A DNA stretch of 64,000 nucleotides from Macropodus opercularis (GCA_030770545.1 CM061096.1:13311501-13375500); one strand, 5' to 3'; positions 1 through 12,979 are shown, counted from the first letter of the stretch. A program made the numbers and translations. The notes: generated by a model not told the origin, from the letters alone.

Positions 1-325
1 CTTCCTTCAAGGTGTCCTCCCATATTCTCCATTCTTGTTTAATGTTTTACTTATTATAGATTTGTCAACAAACGTGTTAACATGTGCCAGAGATTTCTGT
101 AAGTCTTTAGCTAACACTCCAGGATTCTTCTTGATCGTAGGTCTTCTGTGCGAGGCATGGTTCACATCAGGCAATGCTTCTTGGGAAAAGTAAACTCAAA
201 ATTGGTGTGCTTTTTATAGGGCAGGACAGCTTTAACCAACACATCCAATCTCATCACATTGATTGGACTGCAGGTTGGCTGACTCCTGACTCCAATTAGC
301 TCTTGGAAAAGTCATTAGCCGAGGG

Positions 326-536
326 CAGATTTGTCAAACTCCAGTCCTCAAGGGCCACTGTCCTGCTGATGTTCCAGCTCTCACTGCTGATCAACTTGAT
401 CAGGCGTGTCTGTTGGCTTTTCCAGCTGTTAACCGAATGAAGACACCTGATCAATGTAATCAGTAGTAGCTAGGGCAGGCAGAGTTGGAAAACCAGCAGG
501 ACAGTGGCCCTCAAGGACTGGAGTTAGACACCTGTG
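326..536. mobile_element. 211-bp hAT-type MITE with terminal inverted repeats
   Basis: The two ends are inverted copies of each other. Reading inwards, the left end begins CAGATTTGTCAAACTCC and the right end, reverse-complemented, begins CACAGGTGTCTAACTCC. The match then continues for about 20 more bases through CCAGTCCT...GGGCCACTGTCCTGCTG. Flanking 8-bp sequences are gccgaggg (318-325) and gcctaggg (537-544), one mismatch apart, which is the target-site-duplication length of hAT elements. No transposase lies inside, so this is a non-autonomous element mobilised in trans. Ends and duplication are read directly; the superfamily call rests on the 8-bp duplication and CA-rich termini. Confidence 0.72.
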
Positions 537-574
537 GCCTAGGGGTTCGCATACTTTTCCACCCTGCACTGTGA

Positions 575-625
575 ATGTCAAAATAAGATTCTTTATTGAT
601 CCCACAGTGAGGAAATCGCTACAAC
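575..625. repeat. Fragment resembling the tail of a teleost SINE/LINE
   Basis: The segment containing TTCTTTATTGATCCCACAG followed by a gaggaaat motif resembles a short sequence I know as a common 3' tail of fish retroposons (TTTATTGATCCC...GGGAAATT). It could incidentally supply an AATAAA signal to the minus-strand gene upstream. The match is from memory of the family, not from a search. Confidence 0.35.
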
Positions 626-1293
626 AGTTACAAATAATTAGTAATGTGCAAATGAATGAAAGTGGAGCGTGTTTATATGTTATGTTCAATAAATGAAAAC
701 ATATAATGTAGTAGTTTGTAGCAGTAGTTTAAGCAGACTGTGTTTTTCGACTGTTGTGACTTCGATGAAGATCAGAACACATTTTACAACCAATTTAAGC
801 AGAAAGGTTCACACACTTTTTCTAGTAACTGTACAGTCGTTTTGGCACAGCTGCACATTACTGGCTCTAAGTGTGAGCCTAGCAGCGTGTTCTTTCACCT
901 CATTTCCACCTTATCTTCACAACACCCAACTGTCACAGCTAATTTCTAACCGCTTCTTTGAAAGGTATGACTACAGAGTAAAGAATCAGAATAAATTAAA
1001 GTCAATTCAAGTCAACCCCCCCTCACTGGACCTCACTTTCTACTCAGTAGAAGATTTGCTGAATGGAGGTGTAAACCTGTTCAACTTCAGTAGACATACA
1101 TTATATCTTAACAAGGTAAAACCAGGTTGCGTACAGAAACAACAGTGTAAATTTGTGCGACACGCACATTCTCCCTTTTGGGTTTCCCATCTCTAGCCGA
1201 TCATACAGTAGCTTCGCAGGTACATCCTGTTTGCTGGAGGGAACATCAACACCTCCTGAGCCTCCTTCTGTTGAACTACAGACTCTTGACAGC

Positions 1294-4200
1294 TTAAGGC
1301 AGGTGCTGAATGCATCCAGTCTAAAAGTCTGCTTACATGTATGTGATGTTTTCACATCAGTACATGAACTGATGGTCTATAATTGTCTAAAGGATGGTAT
1401 GTTTAACTGGACAGAGTCTGATTTGCAAATAAAACAGACTTCTTCAGCTGATTTTAGGCCTCTATAACAAAGGCCTTGTATTCAACAGACTTAATTAACT
1501 TGGCATCAAATTCTGCCTTCCTCCAAACTGCTCATAAATAAAATATCAATTTTATATAAACCTGAGAGTAAAGGTAGTCAAGAGCCTGAGCAAAGATCTC
1601 CAGTTCTGGTCCGTTAGAGCTGTACACAGAAATCACAGCCCATCCGAGAGCAGTCGAGGTTAGGTGATCGGAAATCACACAGACTCCATGGGTGGCATCA
1701 GATATGACATGTGGCTGTAACAACAACTAACAACTAAGATTCATTTCACGTCTGACGCAGAACACCAAGACATATGACGGAAATAGACGCAATTACCTAA
1801 TCTGCTCTCTTATGATCAAAATAAAACTCTGTCATGCTCTTATGCATCAGAGTGGTCAGAGTTTTCCTTACTGCACTAAAAACACACTGAACCACAATCC
1901 CAATGCATTTCACCTAGTTCAGTTCTGACTTTACCGTGTCCTTAAAACTCTAGACCGTGCTCAGTTAAACACACCACAGGGAACCTGGATTTAGAAGTAC
2001 ACAGATATATGATGATAGACCCTGAAGGGTTATTTTACCATGACTAACTGGCTGCAGGATTACTTGCACACACTTATCCTCTGTGCAGAAGTCTGCAACA
2101 GATAAACTGATTATGGTCAAATATTGATGAGAAGACACATCAAAGATTAAATGGGTCTACAGTCAGGACACAGGCCCAGTGGAAGTAGTTTCTAAATGGA
2201 GACATGTACTTACAGCTGTTAAGCTAAAGCGTTTCCGACCTTGCACTTCATCACTGGCATCAAGGTAAAGTCATATACGTATTACTCAATGCAATGCAAA
2301 TCTATGGTGACAGCTGTAGTAAATGAAAGGCACAGGAGAAAAACCTGAATACGTCTGCTGATAAAGCATCCAAACCACTGAGTGCACACATTTTAAATGG
2401 ATAGATAAGAATTTTATAGAAAAAAACCACCTCATCTATAAAGAGTTTAACATTAACACACAGACACATTTGCAATGTCATAATGTAGACATAGGGACAA
2501 AGAAGCTTTGAGGAAGGAGGGAAGGTGAGCAGACATTTAGCAAAGTGCTAAATGTAAAAATAAAGCACATCCTTTTAGTGTAGAACACAAAATCTTCTAG
2601 AAAGACACTGGGAGTGGCTGATATGTGATGTTAAGCAAATGTTGGAACTTGTTCAAAATCTGCATTTGAACAGTCACCACTTTTATATGAGTGGTGCCAG
2701 TCAAGTGATAAGAGCTGCAGGTACTCTTGGGTTAGACAAATATTAAACCTCCATAAAAATGAATGGCAAACAACATTTACAGCGAGCACCAGCGTCGTTT
2801 TTCCACATCAAGCAACAGCCCACACATCTCTAGTAACAAACCCATGTGGGCACCAAGGGAAAGCCTTGACTAGAGACTCCCACTACCCTGCACTAACAAA
2901 TATGTAATAAGAAACTAAATGTACCTGAAGGACAAACCCAGCTGTTGTAGCCAGATATTAAACATGCATGTTTCCTAATCTGCATTAGATTAGCAAGAAT
3001 TTACAGCATCGTGAAACCAAGAGTGAGCTAATAATAAGCCAAGCTTTAACAGCTCCTTTACAGTCAGCTTTTAAACCATACATGGGGTTATTTCAACAAC
3101 ACCATTTCTTCCATCTACAAATTTAACCTAAAACATTAGGACCTGTCATTGGCAGGGGTGACTGCTCAGAGCACACAATTAGCTTCACTAAAATCTAAGA
3201 TTCACCCGATTTGGCTGTAATTGCAGGCAGCTTATTAATACAAACATCCCCTGTCTGGTTCAGTGGAGCAACAGGGTTCCAGGCACCGCTGGACTCCCAG
3301 AGAGTCTAGCGCAGCAGTCGCTTAGAAAAACACAGAAGCTGGGTCACGGCAGCTCTACATGGGATCACTTCTCCTCGGTTTGGACTTATCTGAGTCATGA
3401 GTTTATTTTATGATTTGGCAGGCCCCACCAAATGACTCAACTGGTTTCTGGGACCAATACGGCAGGGAGCTGCCAGGTCTTATTTCGGTTTCACTGCATA
3501 TTTCAGTAGGCATTCACGCAGAGGAGGAGCTGACCCATTTTTTTGCAGATTTCACCCACTACTCTGAAAACTGTGGATTTCTGTATTTATAGTTGCATAC
3601 AAGATGGAGAATAGCATTGTCTGCTGAACTAAGACTCATCAGTCAAATCAGTATTTGAAGCAGCCCTTACTAATAAATCCATATTTACTGCCATACTCTA
3701 TCTTTTCTTTTATTACAATTCAGTACAACAAAACAGTAAAATAACACCATTCACACTGGTCAACATCTGCATGCATTCTCTTTTATATAACACTAGCAAA
3801 GCAAAAGCACTTGTTGGAAGTAAAAGTTACATTAGGAGTGACTAGACTAGAGAACTGCCCCAGACATTCAGACAAAACATGGGCTGATTAGCTTGCATAT
3901 ATGCATGTTAATTAGGTTTCTTATTGGCTTGACGCAATAACTGCATGTTCATGATAAAGGCTGCAGGCACTCGCCACTCTACAACTTTCAGTAGAGAGGA
4001 TCAGCTGGATGAAATAGACGCTCATAACACAGGGCATCAATGCTTCATTTTAAAATCAAGCCCAACTGTCATTTAACTAAAACCATCACAGTGACATACA
4101 GACATCTAAAATCACCAAGAATGGCAAGAAAAATCTCCAATGTCTTAATATTCATTCACATTTGGGTGAGATGAACAACATCCTTCATCTTTCTTTCCAT

Positions 4201-5268
4201 TTATCCAATATCAAATCCAAAGCAGTAATGTTATATGGGAAACCGGTTAAATAATATTGTTTTCAAAAATCCAGTTCATCCTGTTTCCGTAAATCTGACC
4301 ATATATAGTGAAACAGGTTTTACTTGGTAGTCATTCATATTAATCTTACGTGACGTGAATAAATATTGTTCTAAAGCCCTTGTGATGGGAACAGAATCAA
4401 TTGACTTTCTGAGTAAAACATTTATTCATTAGCTTTAAAATGAAGTAAACATATTCAGTGGTTTAAGTGTCTGTGTGATCTTCATCTTTCCCAATCAAAT
4501 ACAAAAGAAGGGACGTTTGTAAGGAAAACCTAGAGGCCAGAACAGGAATAGTGATTACTGAAAATCTGTTTCTGTGTTTATGTGGGCACCTGGCTATTGT
4601 TTAAAGACACAACTCTATACCAGGGCCATGTATGCTCCGCACGGTTCACTCCCACGCGAGAACATTCACTTCTTCCATGCGTATAAAGCTAAGATGTATC
4701 AATGCCACGAACCTGGCCAGCCTGGATGTATTACATCAACTCAAGCACTTTACTGCCGCCAAGAACACGATTCGTTTGTGTTAAATATCAATCAGACTAG
4801 ACTGAGATTCTTTCTGAGGACTGCCAGAGGAAAATGTGTTTGTTTACTATGCTTTACATTAGTCGTGACGATACAATGCTGTAGGTTTCTATCACACGTT
4901 ATTATTTGAAAAAGAAAACACTCGAGAAAACATACAGTTTTGTACTTCGTGACAAGCAGCCACGGTGTGAGAAACCGGTTCGCTGCTTAACAGGAAATGC
5001 AAACTGGCTGTGTTGTTAGCTTTTAGTTGCTAGTTAGCAAGAGCTAGCCAAGCCTACAAATATGTGCCAGCACAAACACCGCGTAGCTGACAGCTAGAAA
5101 GGCAGCTAACGCCAGGTCATTGGCGTGAATAGCAGACAGTCGTTTAGCTGTGTGTGAGCTCTCGGGCAGCTGTCTCACCTGATTCGTGGGGATATTGAAG
5201 AGGGGCACCTTCAGACAGCCCAAGCGCCGATACAAAAACCCAACTGGCAAGCAACAAAGCACATCCAT
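1294..5268 (-). CDS. Unrecognised minus-strand multi-exon gene (partial model)
   Basis: I do not recognise this protein. The probable first coding exon is 5268-5179: ATG, 30 codons rich in Cys and Leu (starting MDVLCCLPVGFLYRR), ending in phase 0 at a GTGAGA donor. A strong internal exon is 1714-1562: a TTACAG acceptor, 51 open codons containing DATHGVCVISDH and ELEIFAQALDYLY, and a GTTTAT donor, phase 0 at both ends. The last exon may be 1320-1294, adding eight residues (TGCIQHLP) before TAA. A weaker 40-bp exon at 2253-2214 (containing DEVQGRKRFSLTA, GTAAGT donor) is phase-compatible with the 51-codon exon but needs a further upstream exon ending in phase 2, which I could not find with confidence. 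The order fits one small protein, but continuity between exons is inferred. No membrane segment or catalytic motif is evident. Confidence 0.42.
1715..5178. other. Probable intronic DNA of the minus-strand gene
   Basis: AT-rich single-copy-looking sequence with no long open frame that resembles a protein. Only the weak 40-bp exon candidate at 2214-2253 stands out; other missing exons may be hidden here. Confidence 0.4.
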
Positions 5269-6600
5269 GGCGGTTCTCCATCCTCCTGGCGTAGCCAACG
5301 ACGTGTTAGCTAATAGGAATAGTCGTCCTAAACAGTAAATGGCTGATATGTCAATAAATAACCAGTTGCGGTGTAGGCTACATAAACATGCATAATTTCT
5401 CTCTTAGCGACTTGCTAATAGCTGCTAACTAGCCTCAGCTAGCATGTCAATACTAACAGTTTTAGCTGACGACAGCAAACACAGCTACGAGTTGTAGTGT
5501 TGCGTTGTCCATAGAGACAAAATGAGCGATCGTCTTTCACGACATGACATATTTGTTGTATATGCCCTAATGTCACTTGAATGAACACCGGTAAAACAAA
5601 TTAATCAATAGCCCTGACTAACATAAAACACCTCTCTCCAAAGCGCCATGTTCCTGTACAACGTCACATCACGGCATATGCGAATGATGGACAAGCACGC
5701 GAGCCACTCGCAGCACAGAATTCCCTCGCGTCACACCCACACATCCAATCAGCGTTGAGCTTTATTGTCGGTCAGGTCAATCCAGCCCTTTGTGTTACAA
5801 ATCATACACAGATTTTTTTTTTACATAAAGTCAATTTCCAGCCACGTGAGACGTGCGATGCTGATGATTGATTGCATTATGGATTACGCAATCAATCAGT
5901 ACATTAAAGGTGATTGTGATAATTGACTAGTTGGCGGTTGATTAAGTATTGCTGTTGTCTTACTTCCCAATCTTAGATTTATCACTATTGTTAATGATCA
6001 ATTTAATCTAATCTTAAAACAGCAAATAAACAAAGCAAAATTTTATAACAATAATGAAGATGCTGTTGATATGTGGTAGGTTATTCATCCAAGTTAAAGA
6101 CTGCCATACATTTGCATACCTATACTCCAAAATTAAGTCAGCTGATTTAATTATTAAGATTATTTGTTATTTGTGTTTGTCAACAAGACAAACATTTTAC
6201 CTTTGCTGTATGACCAAGTCTTACAATATAGCAACTGCAAATGCATGTCAAGACCAGACATAATCAATACTAAATGAAAATACATCAGTGATTTTTGCAA
6301 CAATGTCATCTACTTGAATAAAATATGAAGTGGAACATATATGCAATTACATATTGCTCTGCTTCCTATTTTAAGTATTACAATAAATTATTTATTGAAA
6401 AATGAACACTGATAAAATATTGAATTGTATGATTATAATTTATCATTATATTGTGTGTATTTTCCATTTGCCTGCAAGTTTGCAAAACAATATGGGTGAC
6501 AAAATTATCTGCTCTGATTAACTGATGAAGGAGGAGGAGGAGGCGTTCTGTGGCGCAGGGGAAATCTCCCTGGGTTTGAGGACAGATAAGTCAGGTTGCT
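5269..6600. other. Intergenic region between divergent genes
   Basis: This lies between the presumed start of the minus-strand gene and the first parvalbumin. The part near 5270-5780 has more CpG and would hold the minus-strand promoter. The part from 5800 to 6500 is strongly AT-rich. The parvalbumin promoter must lie just before 6600, but no clear TATA box was found there. No other gene seen. Confidence 0.5.
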
Positions 6601-7272
6601 TCCTGCACTCTGGATCACAAAGCTGCAAGAGAGTGTTGGTGGCATAAGCAAAAAGAGGCAGAGATCTGTGCATCACAGGCAGTACGCAACTTCACTCGAA
6701 GCACGGTAAGTACTGCATTTTTGCAAACTCATGCTCAGCGATGCTTATGTGACGATAGCATCCAGTTCGGTGTGTGGGGAGCATCTCACGTCTATTTTGT
6801 TTTAAGAGAGGAAGAAATAAAAGATGATGCGTGGGAGTAAAAAATAGGATGTCCAGATTTGTGCTGGGTGCCCCAAGTTGCAGCAAGTTTGTCTTTGGGA
6901 AGGAATTTTTAAATTTAAAATATTCACGCAGCTTATATTTCATTTAATTCATGCTATAAGATAAAAGGTCTCTTAGAGTCTCTTAGAGAGGAAAAGAGTT
7001 TACTTAAGAGTTATATCTTTTGCTAATGTGGTTGAACCTCACTGTCAAAATGGTACAGCCCTGCTGATAAAGGATACAACTCAGCTTATTGTTTTTAACC
7101 GTGCTGATGTGCATGAAGACTACCCATAGAGAAATGATAATAACCGCTAATCCATCCACAAGTTCTGTTATCTGACAGCAGAAAACACCTGCGCCAGTTT
7201 CATTTACTGTCACTTTGCATTTCTTCTGTGCAAGTGTGTGTTTGTGTATCCCTCAGGCAGTAACGGAGGACC

Positions 7273-9069
7273 ATGGCATTTGCAGGGATGCTGAGCGACG
7301 AGGACATCAAGGCTGCAGTCCAGGCTTGTCAAGGTGAGTCAGACAGCGCACGCATGCACTTGCACGCAGGGAAACACAGAATCCTTAATACAAAACACAT
7401 ACTTTACAATAGAATGTATAAAAACACTTCACACTGCACACAATCCACTCTGCAAGACCAGGGCACGGTTAAACCCACTGCCACAGGGGATACTTGCATT
7501 GTGTTTTTTTCACAGTGGGGACAGGGAGCATGTAACCAGGCAGCCATGTGGCAGGAGAGCAGTTACCACCCAGATACCAAAGTGTTTATGTTCACACAGA
7601 CAAGACTAAATCAGCCAAGATATACCACCATTACATCCCAAACCACTTAATTATTTATCTCTAGCAAATTATATCTGCATGACAGGACAGACTCAAACGC
7701 AGAGATGAAAATCAAATGTCAGTACTTATACCACGATTATTTGAGAAATCACACCTCTTAGCATCGTTTTAGGCAAGATGACATTCAAACTTTCTAAGAT
7801 GTCCATCACTTTTCTACGTATCAATAAAAAATAGAAATGCACATTTTTGATCATTTTTAAATCGGAAGAAGTAACGCTCAGAGTGGCCATGAGCCTTTTC
7901 TCAGTGAATGAGTTTACTTGATTATGCTTTTCCAATGGGAACGGCTTGATAAATAAAAAGCTCTTAACATTTGCATTAGAGCCACAGGCAATATTGTGTG
8001 TGCTTTGACTATTCCAACGGCATAATGGCTTAGCCTATAATGGTATAAGACAGTGATGCGCTACAGGGCGTATATTGGTAAATGTCATTGGTTGAAGAAT
8101 GAAAGTCATCTGAGCGAATGAGTAAATGCGACATCTCTATTCAGGCCCTCACCATTTCTGCTTTCTTGCCATTCTGTGATCAACCTCTCACTCCCACATC
8201 TGTCCATCTCTCTTGTTCTCTTCCCCTTTTCCCTCTTTGCCTTTTGTAGCTCCGGGCACATTTGACTTCAAGTCATTCTTCGCACAAGTGGGACTGACCG
8301 GCTCGTCCGAGGCTGATGGAAAAAAAGTGTTTACAGTCCTGGATCAAGACAAGAGCGGATACATTGAGGAGGAGGAGCTCAAGTGAGGATGGATTGTGTG
8401 TGTGTGTGGTTTCAAGCCTTGAGCAAGGATACGATGTTGTACAGATGGGAGTGTGGGTGTGTTTGTGCAATTGTGTTACGGTTATGTCGTAACTCCCTTG
8501 TGATAGCCCTCAGGCTGAAGTTCATGAATGGAGCAGCATTTCTGCTATGAATGAAATGAGTAATACATGAGAAGATGAGCAGTGAGTGAGGGTTGGAGGA
8601 GCGAACTAAGGCATCTGAAAAAGGCTTGGAGGGGGAGAACATTTTCATCAGAGGACATAAAATCCATGATGCTTTACCACTGATATTCTTCCTGTCTTCC
8701 CATTAGGCGGTTCCTTCAGAATTTCTCTCCAGGAGCCAGAGAGCTGACTGTGGCTGAGGCCAAGGCTCTGATGGCTGCTGGGGATAAGGATGGCGATGGC
8801 AAGATTGGGATGGAAGGTGGGTACGCGTAAGACCTCTGAAAAAGGCCGTAGGCAGATGGGAATAGGAGCCGTTTGTGGCTGAAACTGCAGTCTATAAAAA
8901 GCACACACAACAAAAAGAACTATGCACTCAAACAAGCGAATAAATAATTTGGTGTTTGTTTAGTCATCTGTCTTCACCATAATGCTGCATGACACAGACT
9001 TGCCTGCAGAAAAGTGAAGCCACTGTTTCTTTTTTCTCTCCCACAGAGTTCTGTAATCTCCTGAATTAA
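7273..9069 (+). CDS. pvalb: Parvalbumin A (divergent, beta-like start)
   Basis: Parvalbumins are small cytosolic Ca2+/Mg2+ buffers that take Ca2+ from troponin and speed muscle relaxation. A non-coding exon ends at 6705 (GTAAGT donor). Coding exons are 7273-7333, 8250-8382, 8707-8816 and 9047-9069, giving 108 residues. The AB domain is residues 1-38. The CD loop is DQDKSGYIEEEE and the EF loop DKDGDGKIGMEE, both with all Ca2+ ligands. The start MAFAG is beta-type, but LMAAGDKDGDGKIG before the C-terminus resembles alpha-parvalbumins. The protein ends EFCNLLN where its neighbours end EFAALVKA, EFAALVGK or EFQAMVLS. The ATG sits in a good context (gaccATGg). It heads a four-gene array but has no recognisable TATA box. 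The family is certain; the paralogue number is not assigned. Confidence 0.93.
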
Positions 9070-9220
9070 AGAGCGCAACCATGTATGACCACAGATATCT
9101 TTCCCTAATTTGAAAACTGGGTTTCTAATGGAAATTCAGTGACTTTCCAGATTGTTTGATGCAATAACCAGAAACCTCACATTTACTGTACCTGCCTGCT
9201 GCTCTCCTTGATTATGATAC

Positions 9221-9226
9221 AATAAA
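9221..9226 (+). terminator. Polyadenylation signal of parvalbumin A
   Basis: AATAAA about 150 bases after the stop codon, a typical distance for the short parvalbumin 3' UTR. Confidence 0.7.
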
Positions 9227-9239
9227 GTGATATTTGATG

Positions 9240-10930
9240 GACAGATAGTTACAACTGGATATTAGTTGTTCATTGAAACAGTCAGGTACCTGGAATGGAT
9301 TAATAAATCGACTTAAGATGTGATGTCACTGTGTCTTTCTTTCTCCTGCTTGTGACAGACAATGTGCTAAATTACTCATTTTAATGTACGCTATGTGCAT
9401 CTACACACACCCGGATGTTGTATTGCTTTTAAAATATGTAGGTTAGAGTAGAAGAATATTCAAAGATTACTGATTACAGTGGTCATAGGAGCCCTTTCAC
9501 CATTACTATTAGTCATAAAGCGAGATCTGTTGTTTACTCTTCTCCATTTTATTAAAAATGATCAAACTCTTTGAAAAAGAGCACAATCAGCGAAGTCAGA
9601 TGTTCACTGTCAGTGACAAGGGATAGTTGTTTCAATTCCTTTCTGCAGTTTAGTTTATATCTTAAAGTCAGTCTGGCCCGTTTTCATTTTTTGAAATTCT
9701 TCCTTGCATTTTAAAATAATGGGTGTGAGTGTGTCAACGTGAGGGTTTTGCTAGAAATTCACCTTATTTCCTTGTTAGGAGTAGTGGTGCCTTCTGCTGG
9801 ACAAACTATGAATTCCTGCTGAACCAGGTTGAAACATTCATGAAATACTCACCATATTTATGGCAAATATCTTATTTAAACGGAGCCGGAGCACTGATGT
9901 GAGTTTGCATGACGAGTGATCGAGGTTTTAATAATCCAACATTTGAACATGTTGCACACCAGAAGAATTCATTCATTCCTCACACACTGAACATGGAGAA
10001 ACATGTGTCCTCATCCTTGATAAAGTTATCAGTGTTTAAAAAAAACAGCTGCCCGTTGGGACAGTAAAATTGCTGTCAGCGTATTTGTTACTGGTTCACA
10101 TGTTCACACATGCAATTACACATCACACAAAAAATAGTCTGAATGATTGGGGCATTTCCTACTAAGGACAGGGACCTGCTTTAGCCTATGGGCCCCTAAG
10201 CATTTTCCCTGTTAGGGTGTTGGTTTGAAACTTGACTCAGCGTATGCAGTTCAGAAGAACCTTATAGAAGGACACTGTACTCTTGACTTGAGGTATAGCT
10301 CGTCAACGTCACAGGTCAGCATATAGGATGGGCCACAAATCCATCATCTGACCGTCTCAGAACTGTGTTGCAACGTCGATCCTTCAGATGCAGGAATAGA
10401 AAGCCTGACTCAAGTAATTTACGACGCACTCATATTACAACTGCAAAGAGTTAGAATATGAGTCTAGAAAGGGAAATAAAGCATTAAGTGCAGGTCCAGT
10501 GTGTAATAGAGAGATTAAACATCTAATAAAGTAAATAATTAATCACATACGCAAAAACATTTCAAGAGTACAAACTATTCAACACGTCTCTGTGCCTCTA
10601 TAACCACGCAGGGTGCGTGGCAGAGCGGACTGAGTGAGACGTCTGTCTAAAGCGGTAACTTAACATTTCCTGCGTCAAGTGCGAAACAACAGTCAAATTA
10701 GCTGCGAGTGCCCGATGCTCCTTCATGCCAAGACTTGCCCACAACCCAAAAGCAGCAGACACGAAGCATCGCTCTCGCGCGTTTCCAATCTTCATTTATG
10801 ATCCCAAACGTAATTTGCAACATCTTAAATGTTGCCTATAAATCAGTGGAGCGCAACATGTCACCCAGCCGCGGGCTGCTCATGTTTCCACATGTCTAGC
10901 TATAGGCCTCCTCACACATGGTAGCATCCT
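9240..10930. other. Intergenic spacer, parvalbumin A to B
   Basis: About 1.7 kb with no gene seen. It ends in the promoter of parvalbumin B. Confidence 0.6.
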
Positions 10931-10941
10931 CATTTGTTCAC

Positions 10942-10951
10942 CTAAAAATAG
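10942..10951 (+). promoter_or_regulatory. MEF2 consensus site upstream of parvalbumin B
   Basis: CTAAAAATAG fits the MEF2 consensus YTAWWWWTAR exactly and lies about 92 bases before a TATA box. An E-box-like CACATG occurs about 55 bases further upstream. MEF2 and E-boxes drive many skeletal muscle genes, so muscle control is inferred. Confidence 0.6.
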
Positions 10952-11042
10952 TTCGAGACTAGTAGACACATTTTTTCGAAACCCATGCATCTTGGTACCT
11001 GATACTGAGACTCAAAGCTCTGTAAATGGTGTTGCTCAAGGA

Positions 11043-11050
11043 TATATAAG
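11043..11050 (+). promoter_or_regulatory. TATA box of parvalbumin B
   Basis: TATATAAG precedes a probable non-coding first exon that ends at 11118 with a GTGAGT donor; transcription should start near 11073. Confidence 0.75.
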
Positions 11051-11824
11051 CGAGAGGGAAAGGGGCTCAGAGCATTCGAGTCCGCCTTGGTTTTCACTCG
11101 CCTCAACGCAGCGCAAAGGTGAGTCGGAAGTGAGCCCCGCAAAGGTCGCACTGGCTTCTGGCAGCTTGCTCTGGGGAGATGCCCGTGGACTATACGCTGT
11201 AGGGAGAAACGGAACCAGCATAGCCAAGAACTAGACTGGACGAGCGGACGATTGATTCAGAGCACAGAACGGAGGCCAAATGTTGCCGTGTGGTTTCGGA
11301 GGATCGACATTTGTGGATGATTACGCAACTTTCGCCTTCTCTGTTAACCGGATGAAAGAAATCAGCCACTTCCCAAAGCTACCAACGCGTCTGACATCAC
11401 TGCGTTTTCCCAACCGCATTGCTCATTTGCGTTGCCGTGATTTGGCCTCTCAGTGGGAGCATCATCTATTTAGTACCTTAGCAGCGTAGCGCTTTGGGAC
11501 AAACACAGCCAGACCCGTGCTGAGGCTAAACGTGCATCTCGTAGTATTTGCCAGTGACAGCAAACGCGTAGCTTGACAGAAACTGGCCCTGAACTCCTGT
11601 AAAGCTGTAGCAGGGACACTCTACTGTAATGCTTAGTGTGGATCTATTATAAGGAGGTTAAAAACCTACTTTTATGGCTCTGAATCTTCAGCCAATTTAG
11701 TGTGTGTTTTAAAGTTTTGCTTCAAATACAGATCATTGGAATGGGGCAATATGTTCACTGTATATTATTCCTGATGCTTACACTAACTCTGAACTTTGTC
11801 TTCTTTCTTTTCCAAGATAAAAAA

Positions 11825-12739
11825 ATGGCCTTCTCTGGTGTCCTGAATGAAGCTGAGGTGAAAGCAGCTCTGGATGGCTGCTCAGGTGAGCTCCGCTCCC
11901 TTCATTTAGTCTCTAATGACCAACATATGATGCGCCGCAGGCACTTGTTTCTTCATAGTTATTATTTGTGAATATTATGAATCTTCACTGCAAGTTGTAA
12001 TTTGCTGGAAATTGGCTGAAACCCCAAAGTCTCAGTTTCAGAATGTGTCACATAAACTGGCAAACCACAGTTATCGTATCAGATAAACGCTGGAGTCCTG
12101 CGTTGTGCTTGCACAGTCTGCTGAGTGCTAATGTTGTAAAAATGTGTTCCAGCTGCCGACTCCTTCGAATACAAGAAGTTCTTCCAGGCATGCGGCCTGG
12201 CCAGCAAGACCCCAGAAGACATCAAGAAGGCCTTCGCCATCATTGATCAGGACAACAGTGGCTTCATTGAGGAGGAGGAGCTGAAGTAAGACACTCCGGC
12301 AAACCACAATTTAACAAAGAAGATAGATAAAAAAATAATAATTCACTTCATTTAGTATGGATGAATAGACAATGCTACAGAATTTTAACTCCTGCTGCTT
12401 GTCCACCTCCCAGGCTGTTCCTGCAGAACTTCTCTGCTACTGCCAGAGCACTCACTGACAAGGAGACCAAGGCTTTCCTCTCCGCCGGTGACAGTGATGG
12501 TGATGGCAAGATCGGAGTTGATGGTAAGAGTCCTTATCGGAGCAGGGCATCTCTTCCTACATACATTATGAGAAAGCATATCCAATATATGCCAAGACAT
12601 AATGCCAGTAGTGGGCATTAACAAGTACACAACTTTCTGTACATACTCAGGAATCTTTTCAATCTGGAAACATTTTGATTACTACTAATGAGAGTTTTAT
12701 TCTACTTCCACAGAGTTTGCTGCCCTGGTAAAGGCATAA
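11825..12739 (+). CDS. pvalb: Parvalbumin B (beta type)
   Basis: Cytosolic EF-hand Ca2+ buffer of fast muscle. The non-coding exon ends at 11118. Coding exons are 11825-11885, 12153-12285, 12414-12523 and 12714-12739, giving the standard 109 residues. The start is MAFSGVLNEAEVKAAL. The CD loop is DQDNSGFIEEEE and the EF loop DSDGDGKIGVDE, with all ligands intact. The C-terminus EFAALVKA is the usual fish beta-parvalbumin ending. Introns are short (267, 128 and 190 bp in the coding part). A TATA box and MEF2 site lie upstream, suggesting strong muscle expression. Fish beta-parvalbumins of this type are the major fish allergens; that is family knowledge, not a test of this protein. Confidence 0.97.
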
Positions 12740-12979
12740 ATGTCCATTGACCAAGAGCCACTTCTTTTCATGGAACATGCAAACTCCCTGCAAGATTCAG
12801 TAATCATCAGCTGAAAGCATATTTTTTATACCTTATTTATGAGTTGCCTGCGGACTGTTTCTCAACATGGAGCACGTACTGTACTGTGATTGTTATTCAG
12901 ATGTGTTTATGTTCTGAAAAATGACTTGTGAGCACTGTGCAACAATATCAGCACATTTGAGGAAGAGTGGAAAACCAGG

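Noticed and set aside
693..1196. A 167-codon plus-strand open frame
   Set aside because: Low-complexity composition, no family resemblance, and it lies in the 3' flank of the minus-strand gene.
1101..1320. An 80-codon minus-strand frame with SSTEGGSGG, considered as a coding exon
   Set aside because: Its frame does not join in phase to the 51-codon exon; in the correct phase a stop occurs after eight residues, so most of it is likely 3' UTR.
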